Source of the DNA: Alphaproteobacteria bacterium
GTDB lineage: Bacteria; Pseudomonadota; Alphaproteobacteria; UBA9655
Assembly: GCA_017992885.1 (NCBI GenBank)
Contig: JAGONT010000023.1
Span: forward strand, 1 to 34,034
Direction: 5' to 3'
DNA: 34,034 bases
Below the pieces are notes generated by a model. The model did not search any database and had not been told where the DNA came from. It was given only the letters and a program-made list of their open reading frames with translations. How positions within the stretch are numbered: the stretch's first letter is position 1; each line of letters starts with the position of its first letter. Of the stretch, positions 25,053 through 33,046 are shown piece by piece. The translations under genes were made by a program, and so were the position numbers.

Positions 25053-26345
25053 ATGCAAAAAACAAAATCAAATAAAATCATTGCTGCGGCAATGATTGGA
25101 AATTCCTTAGAATATTATGACTTTACTCTATTTGTTTTTTTGACGCCTATTATTGCCCCTCTTTTTTTTCCTTCTGAAGATAAGATTGTCTCCATCATTA
25201 TAGGCCTTGGAACTTTTGCAGTAGGATTCCTTATGCGCCCTCTCGGCGCAATTGTCTTTGGGTATATCGGTGACCTATATGGTCGCAAGCGTGCGTTAAC
25301 GCTATCAATAATTCTCATGGCCATTCCAACGTTTTTTATAGGGTTGCTACCTTCTTATGAAACGATAGGTGTTTTTGCGCCTGTGACTTTAATTTTATTG
25401 AGATTATTACAGGGACTTTGTACTGGAGGAGAATATAATGGCGCTGGAATTTTTGTTGTTGAAAATGTTGAACCTACCAAGGCTGGATTTGCGGGAGGAA
25501 TGATTACAGCCTCAAGCGCGATTGGTTCTTTAATGGGATCAATGGCAGCATCTTTATGCACCTTAGAGCTAATGCCCTCTTGGGCTTGGCGCGTTGCTTT
25601 TCTATTTGGCATTGTTGTTGGTATAACTGGATTTTATATTCGACGACGTATGACAGACAATTATCTTACAGAGATTTTAAACAAGAAAAAAAAATCTCCT
25701 CGTTTTCCTTTGTGGGAAGCAATTAAAACTAATCCTTCTGCCGTCTTATGCATCATTGGAATCGCTGCCTTTTCAGGGATAATGTCTACAATGTCAATGA
25801 AGTATGTTAGCGTGTTTCTAACTACTTTTCAAAAATGGCAGCCTTCTGAAGCTCTATTCGTAACTTCTTTTGGGATTTTATGTTATATCCTTCTCGCTCC
25901 TTTAAGTGGATGGGTTTCAGATAAATTTGGAGGAAGGATTGTCATGGCAACAGGGGCTATAGTAACTCTTCTCGCAATTTATCCCCTTCTTTCTCTTCTA
26001 GCTTCTGAGATCAATGTTATATCGGTTGTGAGCGCGCAGTTTGTTCTTGTTGTAATTGCTGCATGGTTTCAAGGACCTATGAACCTTTTCATGGCAAGTC
26101 TTTTCTCGCCAGGAACGCGATATAGCGGCCTTGCGTTTAGTTATTGCGTGGGGATGGCACTTTTTGGTGGAACAACCCCCATGATTTCCACATTTCTTGT
26201 TAGTTGGACAGGCAACGCCCTTACTCCTGCATATTATGTTGCTTTAGGTGCAGCTGTAGGCCTTGTAAGTGTTCTTTACTCAAAACAAGGAAAATCTTTA
26301 GGGAAGAAGACTGTGCTTAATAATCTTTCTCCCTCTTATTCCTAG
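25053..26345 (+). CDS. MFS transporter of the metabolite:H+ symporter (MHS, ProP-like) family
   Basis: 430 residues with about 12 hydrophobic segments, an inner-membrane secondary transporter. Family signatures are visible: AAAMIGNSLEYYDFTLF at the N-terminus, GDLYGRKRAL (loop 2-3 motif), LRLLQGLCTGGEYNGA (TM4, the classic MHS motif) and SDKFGGR in the second half. Members import compounds such as proline/betaine, citrate or shikimate with protons; the substrate here is unknown. AGGAG overlapping the preceding gene's end lies before the ATG. The gene ends 27 nt before an IS481-like element. Confidence 0.9.
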   Translation: MQKTKSNKIIAAAMIGNSLEYYDFTLFVFLTPIIAPLFFPSEDKIVSIIIGLGTFAVGFLMRPLGAIVFGYIGDLYGRKRALTLSIILMAIPTFFIGLLPSYETIGVFAPVTLILLRLLQGLCTGGEYNGAGIFVVENVEPTKAGFAGGMITASSAIGSLMGSMAASLCTLELMPSWAWRVAFLFGIVVGITGFYIRRRMTDNYLTEILNKKKKSPRFPLWEAIKTNPSAVLCIIGIAAFSGIMSTMSMKYVSVFLTTFQKWQPSEALFVTSFGILCYILLAPLSGWVSDKFGGRIVMATGAIVTLLAIYPLLSLLASEINVISVVSAQFVLVVIAAWFQGPMNLFMASLFSPGTRYSGLAFSYCVGMALFGGTTPMISTFLVSWTGNALTPAYYVALGAAVGLVSVLYSKQGKSLGKKTVLNNLSPSYS

Positions 26346-26372
26346 GGGTCTGTATCGAATAATTTTGTAACA

Positions 26373-27386
26373 CTAGGTGTTTAGTCCCAATATGTGATGG
26401 TGTATTATCTGTTGGATTACCATCCAAGGAGGAATTATGGGACAAATATTACACGGGTGCGCCAAAACGACAGAGGCGTACGTCGGGCAATCCAAAATAG
26501 TCAAGAGAGCCTAGACGTTCTTGCTAAGAGATATTCTATCAACCCCAAGACAGTAGCCAAATGGAGAAAACGTAAGTTTGTCCAAGATTCTCCTATGGGG
26601 CCAAAGGAAGTGAAATCCACAGTGCTTAGTCCCTCAGAAGAAGCAATATGTATTGCTTTTCGTAAGCATACATTACTGTCATTAGATGATTGCCTCTATG
26701 CCTTGCAAGCTAGCATTCCAATCCTAACCCGATCCTCTTTGCATCGCCTCTTCAAACGCCATGAAATCAGCTGTTTGCCAGATCTAGAAGGCGAGAAGAA
26801 GCAAAAGAAGAAGTTCAAAACCTATCCCCTTGGTTATTTTCATATCGATATCGCCGAGGTACGAACAGAGCAAGGCAAATTATATCTTTTTGTGGCTATT
26901 GATCGTGTAAGTAAGGTTGTTTATGTGGAGCTGTTGGAAAAGTATGGAAAAGCAGAAGCTGCTCAATTTTTACGCAACCTTATTAAGGCTATCCCTTATA
27001 AAATTCATACCATCCTTACGGACAATGGGATCCAATTTACCAACCGAAAAGTAGATAAGTATGCCTGGGCTCATATTTTTGATCGTGTCTGTCAAGAGCA
27101 TCGAATTGACCATCGTTTAACAAAAGTTAACCATCCTTGGACAAATGGACAAGTCGAACGCATGAACCGAACACTTAAAGAAGCAACCGTAAAACGTTAT
27201 TATTATGATAACCATCAACAACTCAGACGGCATTTACATGACTTCGTTAATGCCTATAACTTTGCTAAACGTCTTAAAACGCTTAGAGGTCTTACACCTT
27301 ATGAATTTATTATAAAAACATGGCAAGCAGAGCCAGATCGCTTTATTATTAATCCAAACCATCACATATTGGGACTAAACACCTAG
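26373..27386 (+). mobile_element. IS481-family element delimited by CTAG
   Basis: An inverted repeat of 29 bp, perfect, lies at 26373-26401 and 27358-27386 (core GTGTTTAGTCCCAATATG). The outer four bases on both sides are CTAG, itself a palindrome, so the simplest reading is a 25-bp terminal repeat with a CTAG target duplication. The right CTAG (27383-27386) is at the same time the left boundary of the next element. Confidence 0.8.
26437..27386 (+). pseudogene. IS481-family transposase with an early frameshift
   Basis: The ATG at 26437 follows a perfect AAGGAGG and encodes MGQILHGCAKTTEA, but that frame stops at 26512. The rest (RRAIQNSQESLDVLAKRYSINPKTVAKWRKR, then the rve-type core GYFHIDIAEV, ILTDNGIQF, HPWTNGQVERMNRTLKE) lies in the next frame. 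Comparison with the second copy at 31180 shows one base missing near 26476, after GAGGC. The rest of the enzyme is intact to the end, including the Asp-Asp-Glu residues. It is probably inactive unless an internal start or ribosomal slippage rescues it. Confidence 0.8.
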
Positions 27387-27459
27387 GTTCCATCCACTTT
27401 TGGTAAAAGTTTAGAGGGATGATAAGATAGTGCCCCATCAACTACAAGAGAGCACTATC

Positions 27460-27807
27460 ATGGATAAACATTACATTACGGCTGAAGCCTTTGGAAAGAT
27501 TTTTGTATATTTAAGTGGCAAAAAAGAGATTTATTGCCGAAATCGTGAGAAAACAAGGAACTTTTTAGAAGCTGTATATTTTATTATGAGAACAGGAGCA
27601 CAATGGCTTGAACTCCCAAAATTCTATGGAAATTATAAAACTGTACATAAGCGTTTTTTAGCTTGGGCAAAAAAAGGAATTTGGAATGATATTCTTTCCT
27701 ATTGTTCAAAAGATCATGATGGAGAATCCTTCATGATTGATGGATCTATCATAAGAGCTCATGCCTGTGCCAGTGGATATCAAAAGAATCAACAAGAAGA
27801 ACAAGCT
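27460..27807 (+). pseudogene. IS5-family transposase, 5' half (interrupted)
   Basis: The first 116 codons of an IS427-type transposase, from the ATG at 27460 to the insertion point. It contains FLEAVYFIMRTGAQWLELPKFYGNYKTVHKRF (the DUF4096-like N-terminal domain) and the first catalytic Asp in ESFMIDGSIIRAHACA. An in-frame GTG at 27430 is possible but less likely. The frame continues exactly at 29115 once the nested IS and one AGCT are removed (EEQA joined to LGRSKGGF), so the gene was intact at the time of insertion. Confidence 0.85.
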
Positions 27808-29110
27808 GGGCACCTCGAAAAATTCCTAGATAGGTTTTAAGAAGAAATGGTATAGTTTTCCAAAGAAACAGTTGGAGGGTTATGCTACAGCTTGGCTTAT
27901 TTGATATGGAAAATCGCCTAGAGAGTCTGTCGAAGTTTGGTGATCCTTTGGAGAAGTTGAAGGAAGTCGTGGACTTCGAGGTATTTCGAGCAGAGATTGA
28001 AGACGTGTTGGAGTTTAAGGATCGCTCTAAAGGAGGCAGGCCTCCATACGATAGCATCCTCATTTTTAAGATCCTCATGCTACAGACTCTTTATACCCTA
28101 TCGGACGATCAGACCGAGTACCAAATTAAGGACCGGTTGAGCTTCATGAGATTTCTGGATTTGAGTCTTTGTCAAAGTGTTCCCGATGCGAAGACTATTT
28201 GGCTTTATCGAGAGAGATTGTCTCAAAAGGGTCTTATAGAAAAGCTCTTTGCAATCTTTGAGCAGGCCTTAAAAGATCGAGGGTATTTAGCCATGAGTGG
28301 CCAGATTGTTGATGCGACAATTGTTTCAGCGCCTCGTCAGCGGATGACGAAGGAAGAGAAGAAAACCATTAAAAAAGGAGATATTCCTGAGGAGTGGAAA
28401 GAACATCCTTCAAAAGTATCTCAAAAAGATAGAGATGCCAGATGGGTTGTTAAATACAGCAAGGCTAAGGTTAAAAATGGAGAAAAAGCCATTGACCTTG
28501 CAACACCTTATTTTGGGTATAAAAATCACATTTCCATAGATAAACGGTATGGGTTTGTACGTAAATTTCATACAAGTGATGCAAGTCGTTACGATGGTAA
28601 AGTCTTACCTCACCTCTTGGATAAGGAGAATACTGCCAGTGATGTTTGGGGAGATACGGCTTATCGATCGGTGGAAAATGAAACCCTTTTAAAAGACAAT
28701 GGTTTTGCCTCTCAACTTCACCGAAAAAAACCAAAGGGAAAGGCGATGCCTCAGCATATCCAAAGGGCGAATGGGAAAAAATCTAAAGTCCGTTCTAAAG
28801 TGGAGCATGTTTTTGCTGTTCAGAAAGATAAAATGGCCTTGTTTGTCAGAACTATTGGCCTCAAAAGAGCCCATGTAAAAATCGGCCTTGCCAATATCGT
28901 CTACAACATGAAAAGACTCATCTTCTGGGAAAACCGAAGGGTTTTACACCATAGGTATGCCTAAATTACCCCAAAGTGCCTCAATTTAAGGCAATTCTCC
29001 TTAAAATTGAACGATATTGACTCCTTATTCCTAGAAGTTCTTCCTTTAACTCTCTTTCCTCGTCCTTTTAAAAATCCCTCCCATCGAAAAAGCAGTTATT
29101 CGAGGTTCTC
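27808..29110 (+). mobile_element. IS5-family element nested in the IS427-type element, complete
   Basis: It starts GGGCACCTCGAA and ends with the near-complement TTCGAGGTTCTC; AGCT is duplicated on both sides (27804-27807 and 29111-29114). It carries one intact transposase gene. A second, truncated copy at 33047-33851 also abuts AGCT, confirming the boundary and the target preference. Confidence 0.85.
27882..28964 (+). CDS. IS5-family transposase, intact
   Basis: 360 residues, full length for the IS5 group. The N-terminal half includes DRSKGGRPPYDSILIFKILMLQ and LSFMRFLDLSLCQSVPDAKTIW. Catalytic residues are in GQIVDATIVSAPRQ (Asp), VWGDTAYRS (Asp) and RSKVEHVFAVQK (Glu). GGAGGG lies very close to the ATG; the ATG at codon 9 is an alternative. 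The frame is undamaged, so this copy may be active. Confidence 0.9.
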   Translation: MLQLGLFDMENRLESLSKFGDPLEKLKEVVDFEVFRAEIEDVLEFKDRSKGGRPPYDSILIFKILMLQTLYTLSDDQTEYQIKDRLSFMRFLDLSLCQSVPDAKTIWLYRERLSQKGLIEKLFAIFEQALKDRGYLAMSGQIVDATIVSAPRQRMTKEEKKTIKKGDIPEEWKEHPSKVSQKDRDARWVVKYSKAKVKNGEKAIDLATPYFGYKNHISIDKRYGFVRKFHTSDASRYDGKVLPHLLDKENTASDVWGDTAYRSVENETLLKDNGFASQLHRKKPKGKAMPQHIQRANGKKSKVRSKVEHVFAVQKDKMALFVRTIGLKRAHVKIGLANIVYNMKRLIFWENRRVLHHRYA

Positions 29111-29114
29111 AGCT

Positions 29115-29522
29115 TTAGGGCGAAGTAAGGGAGGATTCACAACAAAAGTTCATGCACTTGTTGATGCGTTGGGATTGCCTCTTGAGTTTATTTTGACTCC
29201 AGGCCAAAGCAGCGAAATCAAGTACGCTCCTGAACTTATTAAAGATATTGAGAATGCTAACATTCTTGGAGATAAGGCTTTTGATTGTGATGAATTTATT
29301 AACCAAATTATCTCCCAAAACTGTACACCCGTTATACCACCACGCTCAAACCGAAAGCTCAAAAGAGAGGTTGATTACCATTTATATAAAGAAAGACACT
29401 TGATTGAATGCTTCTTTTCAAAAGTAAAACATTTCAGGCGAATCTTTTCACGATTTGACAAAATGGCCCTGGCTTACTTGGGGTTTTTAGCTTTTGCTTC
29501 TTCCATCATTTGGCTAAGATAG
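29115..29522 (+). pseudogene. IS5-family transposase, 3' half (interrupted)
   Basis: The rest of the IS427-type transposase: LGRSKGGFTTKVHALVDALG, NILGDKAFDCDEF (second Asp), and the C-terminal RHLIECFFSKVKHFRRIFSRFDK with the catalytic Glu. The apparent start at 29007 lies inside the nested element and is an artefact of the junction. Joined to 27460-27807 it gives 251 residues. Confidence 0.85.
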
Positions 29523-29542
29523 CAAAAGTGGATGGAACCTAG

Positions 29543-29948
29543 CAAACACTGTAAAGCTTCTTAGTATAATAGCAGAACATATTTTCCATATAACAATTGA
29601 ATTAGAAAAATTTATCCTGCCGTATTAAGGTAAGAAAGTTAAGTAGAGTCGTAATAAATGATTTTACTGTCTTTTATTAATGTGTTAAAAAATTGGTGCT
29701 TCACAATACTTGTTATTTATTTTATTGTTACTACATTAAGTTCTCACACCATACGTGAGAAAAGCTACAGAGTATCCTCCCTCTCCCTAAGAATGCTCTG
29801 ATTACCTCTCTGAAGTACATCTGAAGGATGATAGATGGTGGTGTTTCTTCCTTCAGTATTTAGAGAGTTTTTGCATATTACTTTAAATATTGATATTTTA
29901 TAGAGGCATTATCGGTAAAGAATTTTTAAAGGTGGTTAAAAATAGTTT
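29543..29948. other. Non-coding stretch right of the IS stack
   Basis: AT-rich with stops in all frames. The only structure noted is a perfect 7-bp stem TTCTCAC / GTGAGAA at 29741-29761 with a 7-nt loop. No U-tract follows, and no recognisable RNA or IS end was found. Confidence 0.4.
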
Positions 29949-30455
29949 ATGCAAAACATTCAAACTCATTTGTCTTCATATGAAGAGAATCATAAGCTGT
30001 CCTATCCTCAAATAAAAATCTTGGATGCTGATAATGCTTCTATCCTTTCTTCACGTGCATATATAAAAGAAGAATTTGTAGCTAAGCAAAAATCTATTTT
30101 CAATCTGTCCTCGGCAAAACAACACTTTTCTTATTTGGCTTCATATAATTCATCTCAAAAGGAAAAAATATCAGCTGATGACATTCAATCCCGAGCGAAC
30201 CATTATATATCTCTTATAGAAGATCCTTTGTGGAAGCGTGTGTGCGGTAAAGTTGCTATAATAATGGGACCGTTCTCTATTCTAAAATTATGGGGGAGTC
30301 AATTAGGTACTTTCTCTACAAAAAATCAGGCTATGGATATTAAATGTAAAACAAAAGATGAAGCTCAATTTGTGCAGCAATACGCCTTTGTTATCCTTGG
30401 AAGCCTTCAACGTTATTTTCCAACAGTTAAGAACTTGAAAGTAAAAATTTACTAA
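29949..30455 (+). CDS. Small protein with a DnaA-N-terminal-like domain
   Basis: 168 residues, no signal peptide. The N-terminal 90 residues are unassigned and hydrophilic. Residues about 92-167 (DPLWKRVCGKVAIIMGP, then LWGSQLGTFS, AMDIKCKTKDEAQFVQQYAFVILGSLQRYFP, and VKI) resemble the pattern of the DnaA N-terminal domain: a Trp early, a helix-strand-helix, and a final helix with Tyr and Leu. That domain in DnaA mediates partner contacts; similar modules occur on plasmid and phage initiators. No AAA+ or DNA-binding domain follows, so this would be a standalone adaptor or a relic of a mobile replicon. AAAGGTGG lies 14 nt before the ATG. The family call is tentative. Confidence 0.5.
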   Translation: MQNIQTHLSSYEENHKLSYPQIKILDADNASILSSRAYIKEEFVAKQKSIFNLSSAKQHFSYLASYNSSQKEKISADDIQSRANHYISLIEDPLWKRVCGKVAIIMGPFSILKLWGSQLGTFSTKNQAMDIKCKTKDEAQFVQQYAFVILGSLQRYFPTVKNLKVKIY

Positions 30456-30477
30456 TCTCTCTTTTTTAAAGGCCTTG

Positions 30478-30496
30478 TTCACCGCAGTGAATTTTG
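30478..30496 (+). terminator. Weak terminator-like hairpin
   Basis: TTCAC (30478-30482) and GTGAA (30487-30491) with a 4-nt loop, followed by TTTTGTT, shortly after the DnaA-N-like gene. The stem is short. The remaining sequence to 30720 shows no gene. Confidence 0.3.
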
Positions 30497-30720
30497 TTGA
30501 ATCCACGGATTAGGAATGATTTTTTGGGTTTCTTCGAGAAAAAATAGGCTGTTAATATCTTTCTAATTGAATAAAGTTCAAAATTCTCATGATCTGATTG
30601 AGGCCCAACAAAATAAAGTGCGTATCTAGATACTCAATGCACAACCTAAGATAAAATAATCACCTAAAAGTTTTTGATATGATAAAGAAGTTATTAAGAA
30701 CTTTATGCTACGATTTTTTT

Positions 30721-30742
30721 AATGAAGTAAGACTTCATTTTT
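30721..30742 (+). promoter_or_regulatory. Hairpin in the 5' leader of the 57-residue gene
   Basis: A perfect 7-bp stem AATGAAG (30721-30727) / CTTCATT (30733-30739) with a 5-nt loop, followed by a T-run, ends about 8 nt before an AGGAGG ribosome site. It could be an attenuator-like or mRNA-protecting element, or a terminator for upstream transcription. Confidence 0.4.
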
Positions 30743-30756
30743 AACAGGAGGAAATC

Positions 30757-30930
30757 ATGAATATCAAGACAACTACACTATCAATTATGGTTATTCTAGG
30801 CTTAGGATCTGCTGTACAAGCAGCTACAGTATACTCACATGATGAGCATGGGAATAGAAGCGTTATGGGAACCGTAGATCCTACCGTTTCTATGGCCCAA
30901 CATCCTGAATCTGTTCCACAAGGCAGGTAA
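30757..30930 (+). CDS. 57-residue exported peptide of unknown function
   Basis: Below usual length cut-offs but well supported. AGGAGG stands 6 nt before the ATG, a leader hairpin precedes it and a strong terminator follows. MNIKTTTLSIMVILGLGSAVQA is a textbook Sec signal with an AxA-type site (VQA), leaving a mature peptide of about 35 residues (ATVYSHDEHGNRSVMGTV ... ending QGR). The mature part is His-rich (YSHDEHGN, AQHPE), suggesting possible metal binding, and has no Cys. No family is recognised. Confidence 0.65.
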   Translation: MNIKTTTLSIMVILGLGSAVQAATVYSHDEHGNRSVMGTVDPTVSMAQHPESVPQGR

Positions 30931-30993
30931 AGGCTGAGACCACATGCAAAAGCGTGTGTTGAGATAAGTAATTAAACGTAAAATTTTTCCTTT

Positions 30994-31037
30994 CTAAGAA
31001 AAAGCATTTTATTTTTAAGGTGCTTTTTCTTAGTTTA
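30994..31037 (+). terminator. Strong rho-independent terminator
   Basis: A perfect 13-bp stem, CTAAGAAAAAGCA (30994-31006) with TGCTTTTTCTTAG (31021-31033), 14-nt loop, followed by TTTATT. Located 64 nt past the stop of the 57-residue gene. The A/T composition on both sides would let it work in either direction. Confidence 0.75.
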
Positions 31038-31119
31038 TTCATTTTCATTTTTCCTTTTTGATAACGTAATAAACTTGCTGTGAGTTTTGAGGAACTCAAG
31101 CCTCTTTAAACTTTCCTAG

Positions 31120-31628
31120 ATGTTTAGTACCATGATGTGATGGGATAAAGTATAAAAACTTACCATCCAAGGAGGATACATGGGACAGATACTACACGGG
31201 TGTACCAGAACGACAGCGGCAGTGCGTCGCGCAAGATAAGATAGTCAAGAAAGCTTAAGTCCTCTTGCTGAGCGTTATGATATCAACCCAAAAACAGTGG
31301 CCAAATGGAAGAAGAGAACAGATATTGTAGATGCTTCGATGGGACCCAAACAAGCACATTCTACAGTCCTCATTCCTGAGCAAGAAGCCGTATGTATTGC
31401 TTTTCGCAAAATGACTCTCCTCTCTCTGGATGACTGTCTATATGCCTTGCAAAACACTATCCCTTCCTTGACACGCTCTGCTCCGCGTCGTTGCTTTCAA
31501 CGTCATGAGATAGCCGTTTACCAGAGACGGAAGGCGATAAGCCTGCAAAGAAAAAGTTTGCTAAGTATCCTATTGGGTATTTCCATATTGATATTGCCGA
31601 AGTTCGCACATAAAAAGGAAAACTTTAC
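31120..31628 (+). mobile_element. Truncated second copy of the IS481-family element
   Basis: The left end follows CTAG (31116-31119), as in the copy at 26373, and is similar through ATGTTTAGTACCATGATGTG and the CCATCCAAGGAGG ribosome site. Similarity stops at about 31628, about 35 nt before the end of the convergent LRR gene. No right end is present. Confidence 0.75.
31180..31628 (+). pseudogene. IS481-family transposase fragment, multiply disabled
   Basis: From the ATG at 31180 the protein reads MGQILHGCTRTTAAVRRAR and then meets TAA at 31237-31239. Beyond it DSQESLSPLAERYDINPKTVAKWKKR is preserved in the same frame. A frameshift near 31515 moves KKKFAKYPIGYFHIDIAEVRT to another frame, followed by a further TAA. 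The catalytic core beyond the first Asp is missing. In the region where the first copy lost one base, this copy has the base, which locates that mutation. Confidence 0.8.
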
Positions 31629-31662
31629 TGAGATAACAGGGCAGTTTCATCCATTCACTTGG

Positions 31663-32697
31663 TTAAGGTAAGCTAATTTCTCTGCTAAAATTAAAAACAG
31701 GAGTTTTTCTTTTATCGAGTATTTTATTTATTTCTGCTTTTTTAGAATCGCTTATTGGGTTTCCTGCAAGATGAAGAGTTACTAGGGTCTGGTTCACTTC
31801 TAACGTATTTAATATGATCTCTGCGCCGATATCAGAAATATTATTGTCGGAAAGATCTATCTCGGTAACAGAGGTATTTTCTTTTAATCCCTCAGCTAAG
31901 AATATTATTCCTTCATCTTCTAATTCTTGATTCGGTAACGCCAGTACTTTAAGTGTGTTATTAAGCTTAAGAGCTTCTGTTAGATTTTGAATACTCCCTA
32001 GGGGAAAAGGGAAATCTACCTGCAATAACTTTAAACTAATATTGACGCCGAGCGCTTGAAAAAACCCCTCTACGCTCTCTTTTGAGAGCGGGTGCGCTTT
32101 TGGCTTTTTTATAGTGGCCCCTAATTTTAATTTCTTTAAAGCAAGAGAATCTTGTCTTAAAACATCAGCAAACTTAAATAAAAGAGGGTCATCTAAATAA
32201 GCTTCTAAGCGCAGCGCATTTAAAGAAGGAGAGCGAGCAACAAAAAACATTAAGCTATTAGATTCATCAGAACTTAATTTTCTCCAAAAAAAGAAAAGCT
32301 CTGCATTTTCAATAGATTGATTACTCTTAAGAGCGCTTAAAACCTCTTTTCCTCTTTCTTCATTAAAGATAACGTTGATAGTTCTAAGAGAAGAATTTCT
32401 CTTCTGTAAACCATCTACGATAGAGCGTTCTTTATCGGGGGGGATCATTGGGTGAAAATTATAAGTAAAATTTGTAACCAATCCTCCCTTTGAAGAACGC
32501 ATTTCCAAATGTTGTGGATCTTTTTGCAATACTGATTCGCTTGGTAAATTACATAAACAAGGAACGGAAGTAATAAAGGTATCACTTCCGATCTTTTCTT
32601 CACTATTCATTGCAATTACAGAATTCAGTAACAAATAAAGAAAACTATATAAAATTAAAAGTAAAGAAGAAATTTTTTTTAAAAAAAAATTAAGCAT
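31663..32697 (-). CDS. Exported leucine-rich-repeat protein (RNase inhibitor / NLR-type LRR)
   Basis: 344 residues. The N-terminus (KKISSLLLILYSFLYLLLNSVIA) is a Sec signal or anchor, probably cleaved after VIA. The C-terminal half has about 28-residue repeats of the RNase-inhibitor class: NNTLKVLALPNQELEDEGII, TSVTEIDLSDNNISDIGAEI and QTLVTLHLAGNPISDSKKAE; weaker repeats precede (SPSLNALRLEAYLDDPLLFK). Such LRRs are rare in free-living bacteria but common in eukaryotes and in host-associated bacteria, where they bind host proteins. There is no F-box, unlike the 7788-8999 protein. The ribosome site is weak. It converges on the IS481 remnant. Confidence 0.8.
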   Translation of the reverse strand: MLNFFLKKISSLLLILYSFLYLLLNSVIAMNSEEKIGSDTFITSVPCLCNLPSESVLQKDPQHLEMRSSKGGLVTNFTYNFHPMIPPDKERSIVDGLQKRNSSLRTINVIFNEERGKEVLSALKSNQSIENAELFFFWRKLSSDESNSLMFFVARSPSLNALRLEAYLDDPLLFKFADVLRQDSLALKKLKLGATIKKPKAHPLSKESVEGFFQALGVNISLKLLQVDFPFPLGSIQNLTEALKLNNTLKVLALPNQELEDEGIIFLAEGLKENTSVTEIDLSDNNISDIGAEIILNTLEVNQTLVTLHLAGNPISDSKKAEINKILDKRKTPVFNFSREISLP

Positions 32698-32827
32698 AGT
32701 ATTTTACCCAGGGTTTGATTGCATTTTCCTAAAACCATTTATTGAAATAAAAAGCAACACATAATATATTTATATATCTTAATTATATTAATTTCAATAC
32801 TTTAGGAATTGTCCTAATAGGAGAAGC

Positions 32828-33046
32828 TTATAAGAAAAAAGTAAGGAACTTTTCTGAATTAGTATAGTGTGTTGTTTTTGAAGTATTAATCCTAGGCTCC
32901 AAAGAAACGCCTATCCCCGCTGCTCTTGAGCCTGTAAGAATTTGCATTCTTTGAGTGGGAGAATCCAGCCATCCACTTTTGTCTGGGAGGACTTGTCCTT
33001 CCAAATCAAAACCAGTAAACCCATTTAAAGTCTGAGAAACAAAGCT
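32828..33046 (-). pseudogene. 3' end of an unidentified gene cut by an IS5 element
   Basis: The minus strand stays open without a start from the IS junction (33046) to TAA at 32828-32830, 72 codons: SFVSQTLNGFTGFDLEGQV, LPDKSGWLDSPTQRMQILTG, SRAAGIGVSLEP and a tail ending FLTFFL. The composition looks like real protein, but I do not recognise a family. Its upstream part would lie beyond the IS5 remnant and the IS256-type element, outside the window. Upstream of the LRR gene, 32698-32827 holds only AT-rich leader sequence. Confidence 0.5.

Larger units (their letters stand above)
27387..29538 (+). mobile_element. IS5-family (IS427-type) element interrupted by another IS
   Basis: Terminal repeats GTTCCATCCACTTTTG (from 27387) and its complement ending at 29538 are each bordered by CTAG (27383-27386 and 29539-29542). 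The transposase gene is split by the element at 27808-29110. Without that insert and its 4-bp duplication the element would be about 845 bp. Confidence 0.8.

Noticed and set aside
29007-29114. A start codon for a 171-residue transposase at 29007
   Set aside because: This part lies inside the nested IS5 element; the true second half resumes at 29115 in frame with 27807.
29741-29761. Group II intron or other structured RNA around the TTCTCAC/GTGAGAA stem
   Set aside because: No domain V consensus, no reverse transcriptase gene and no further helices were found.
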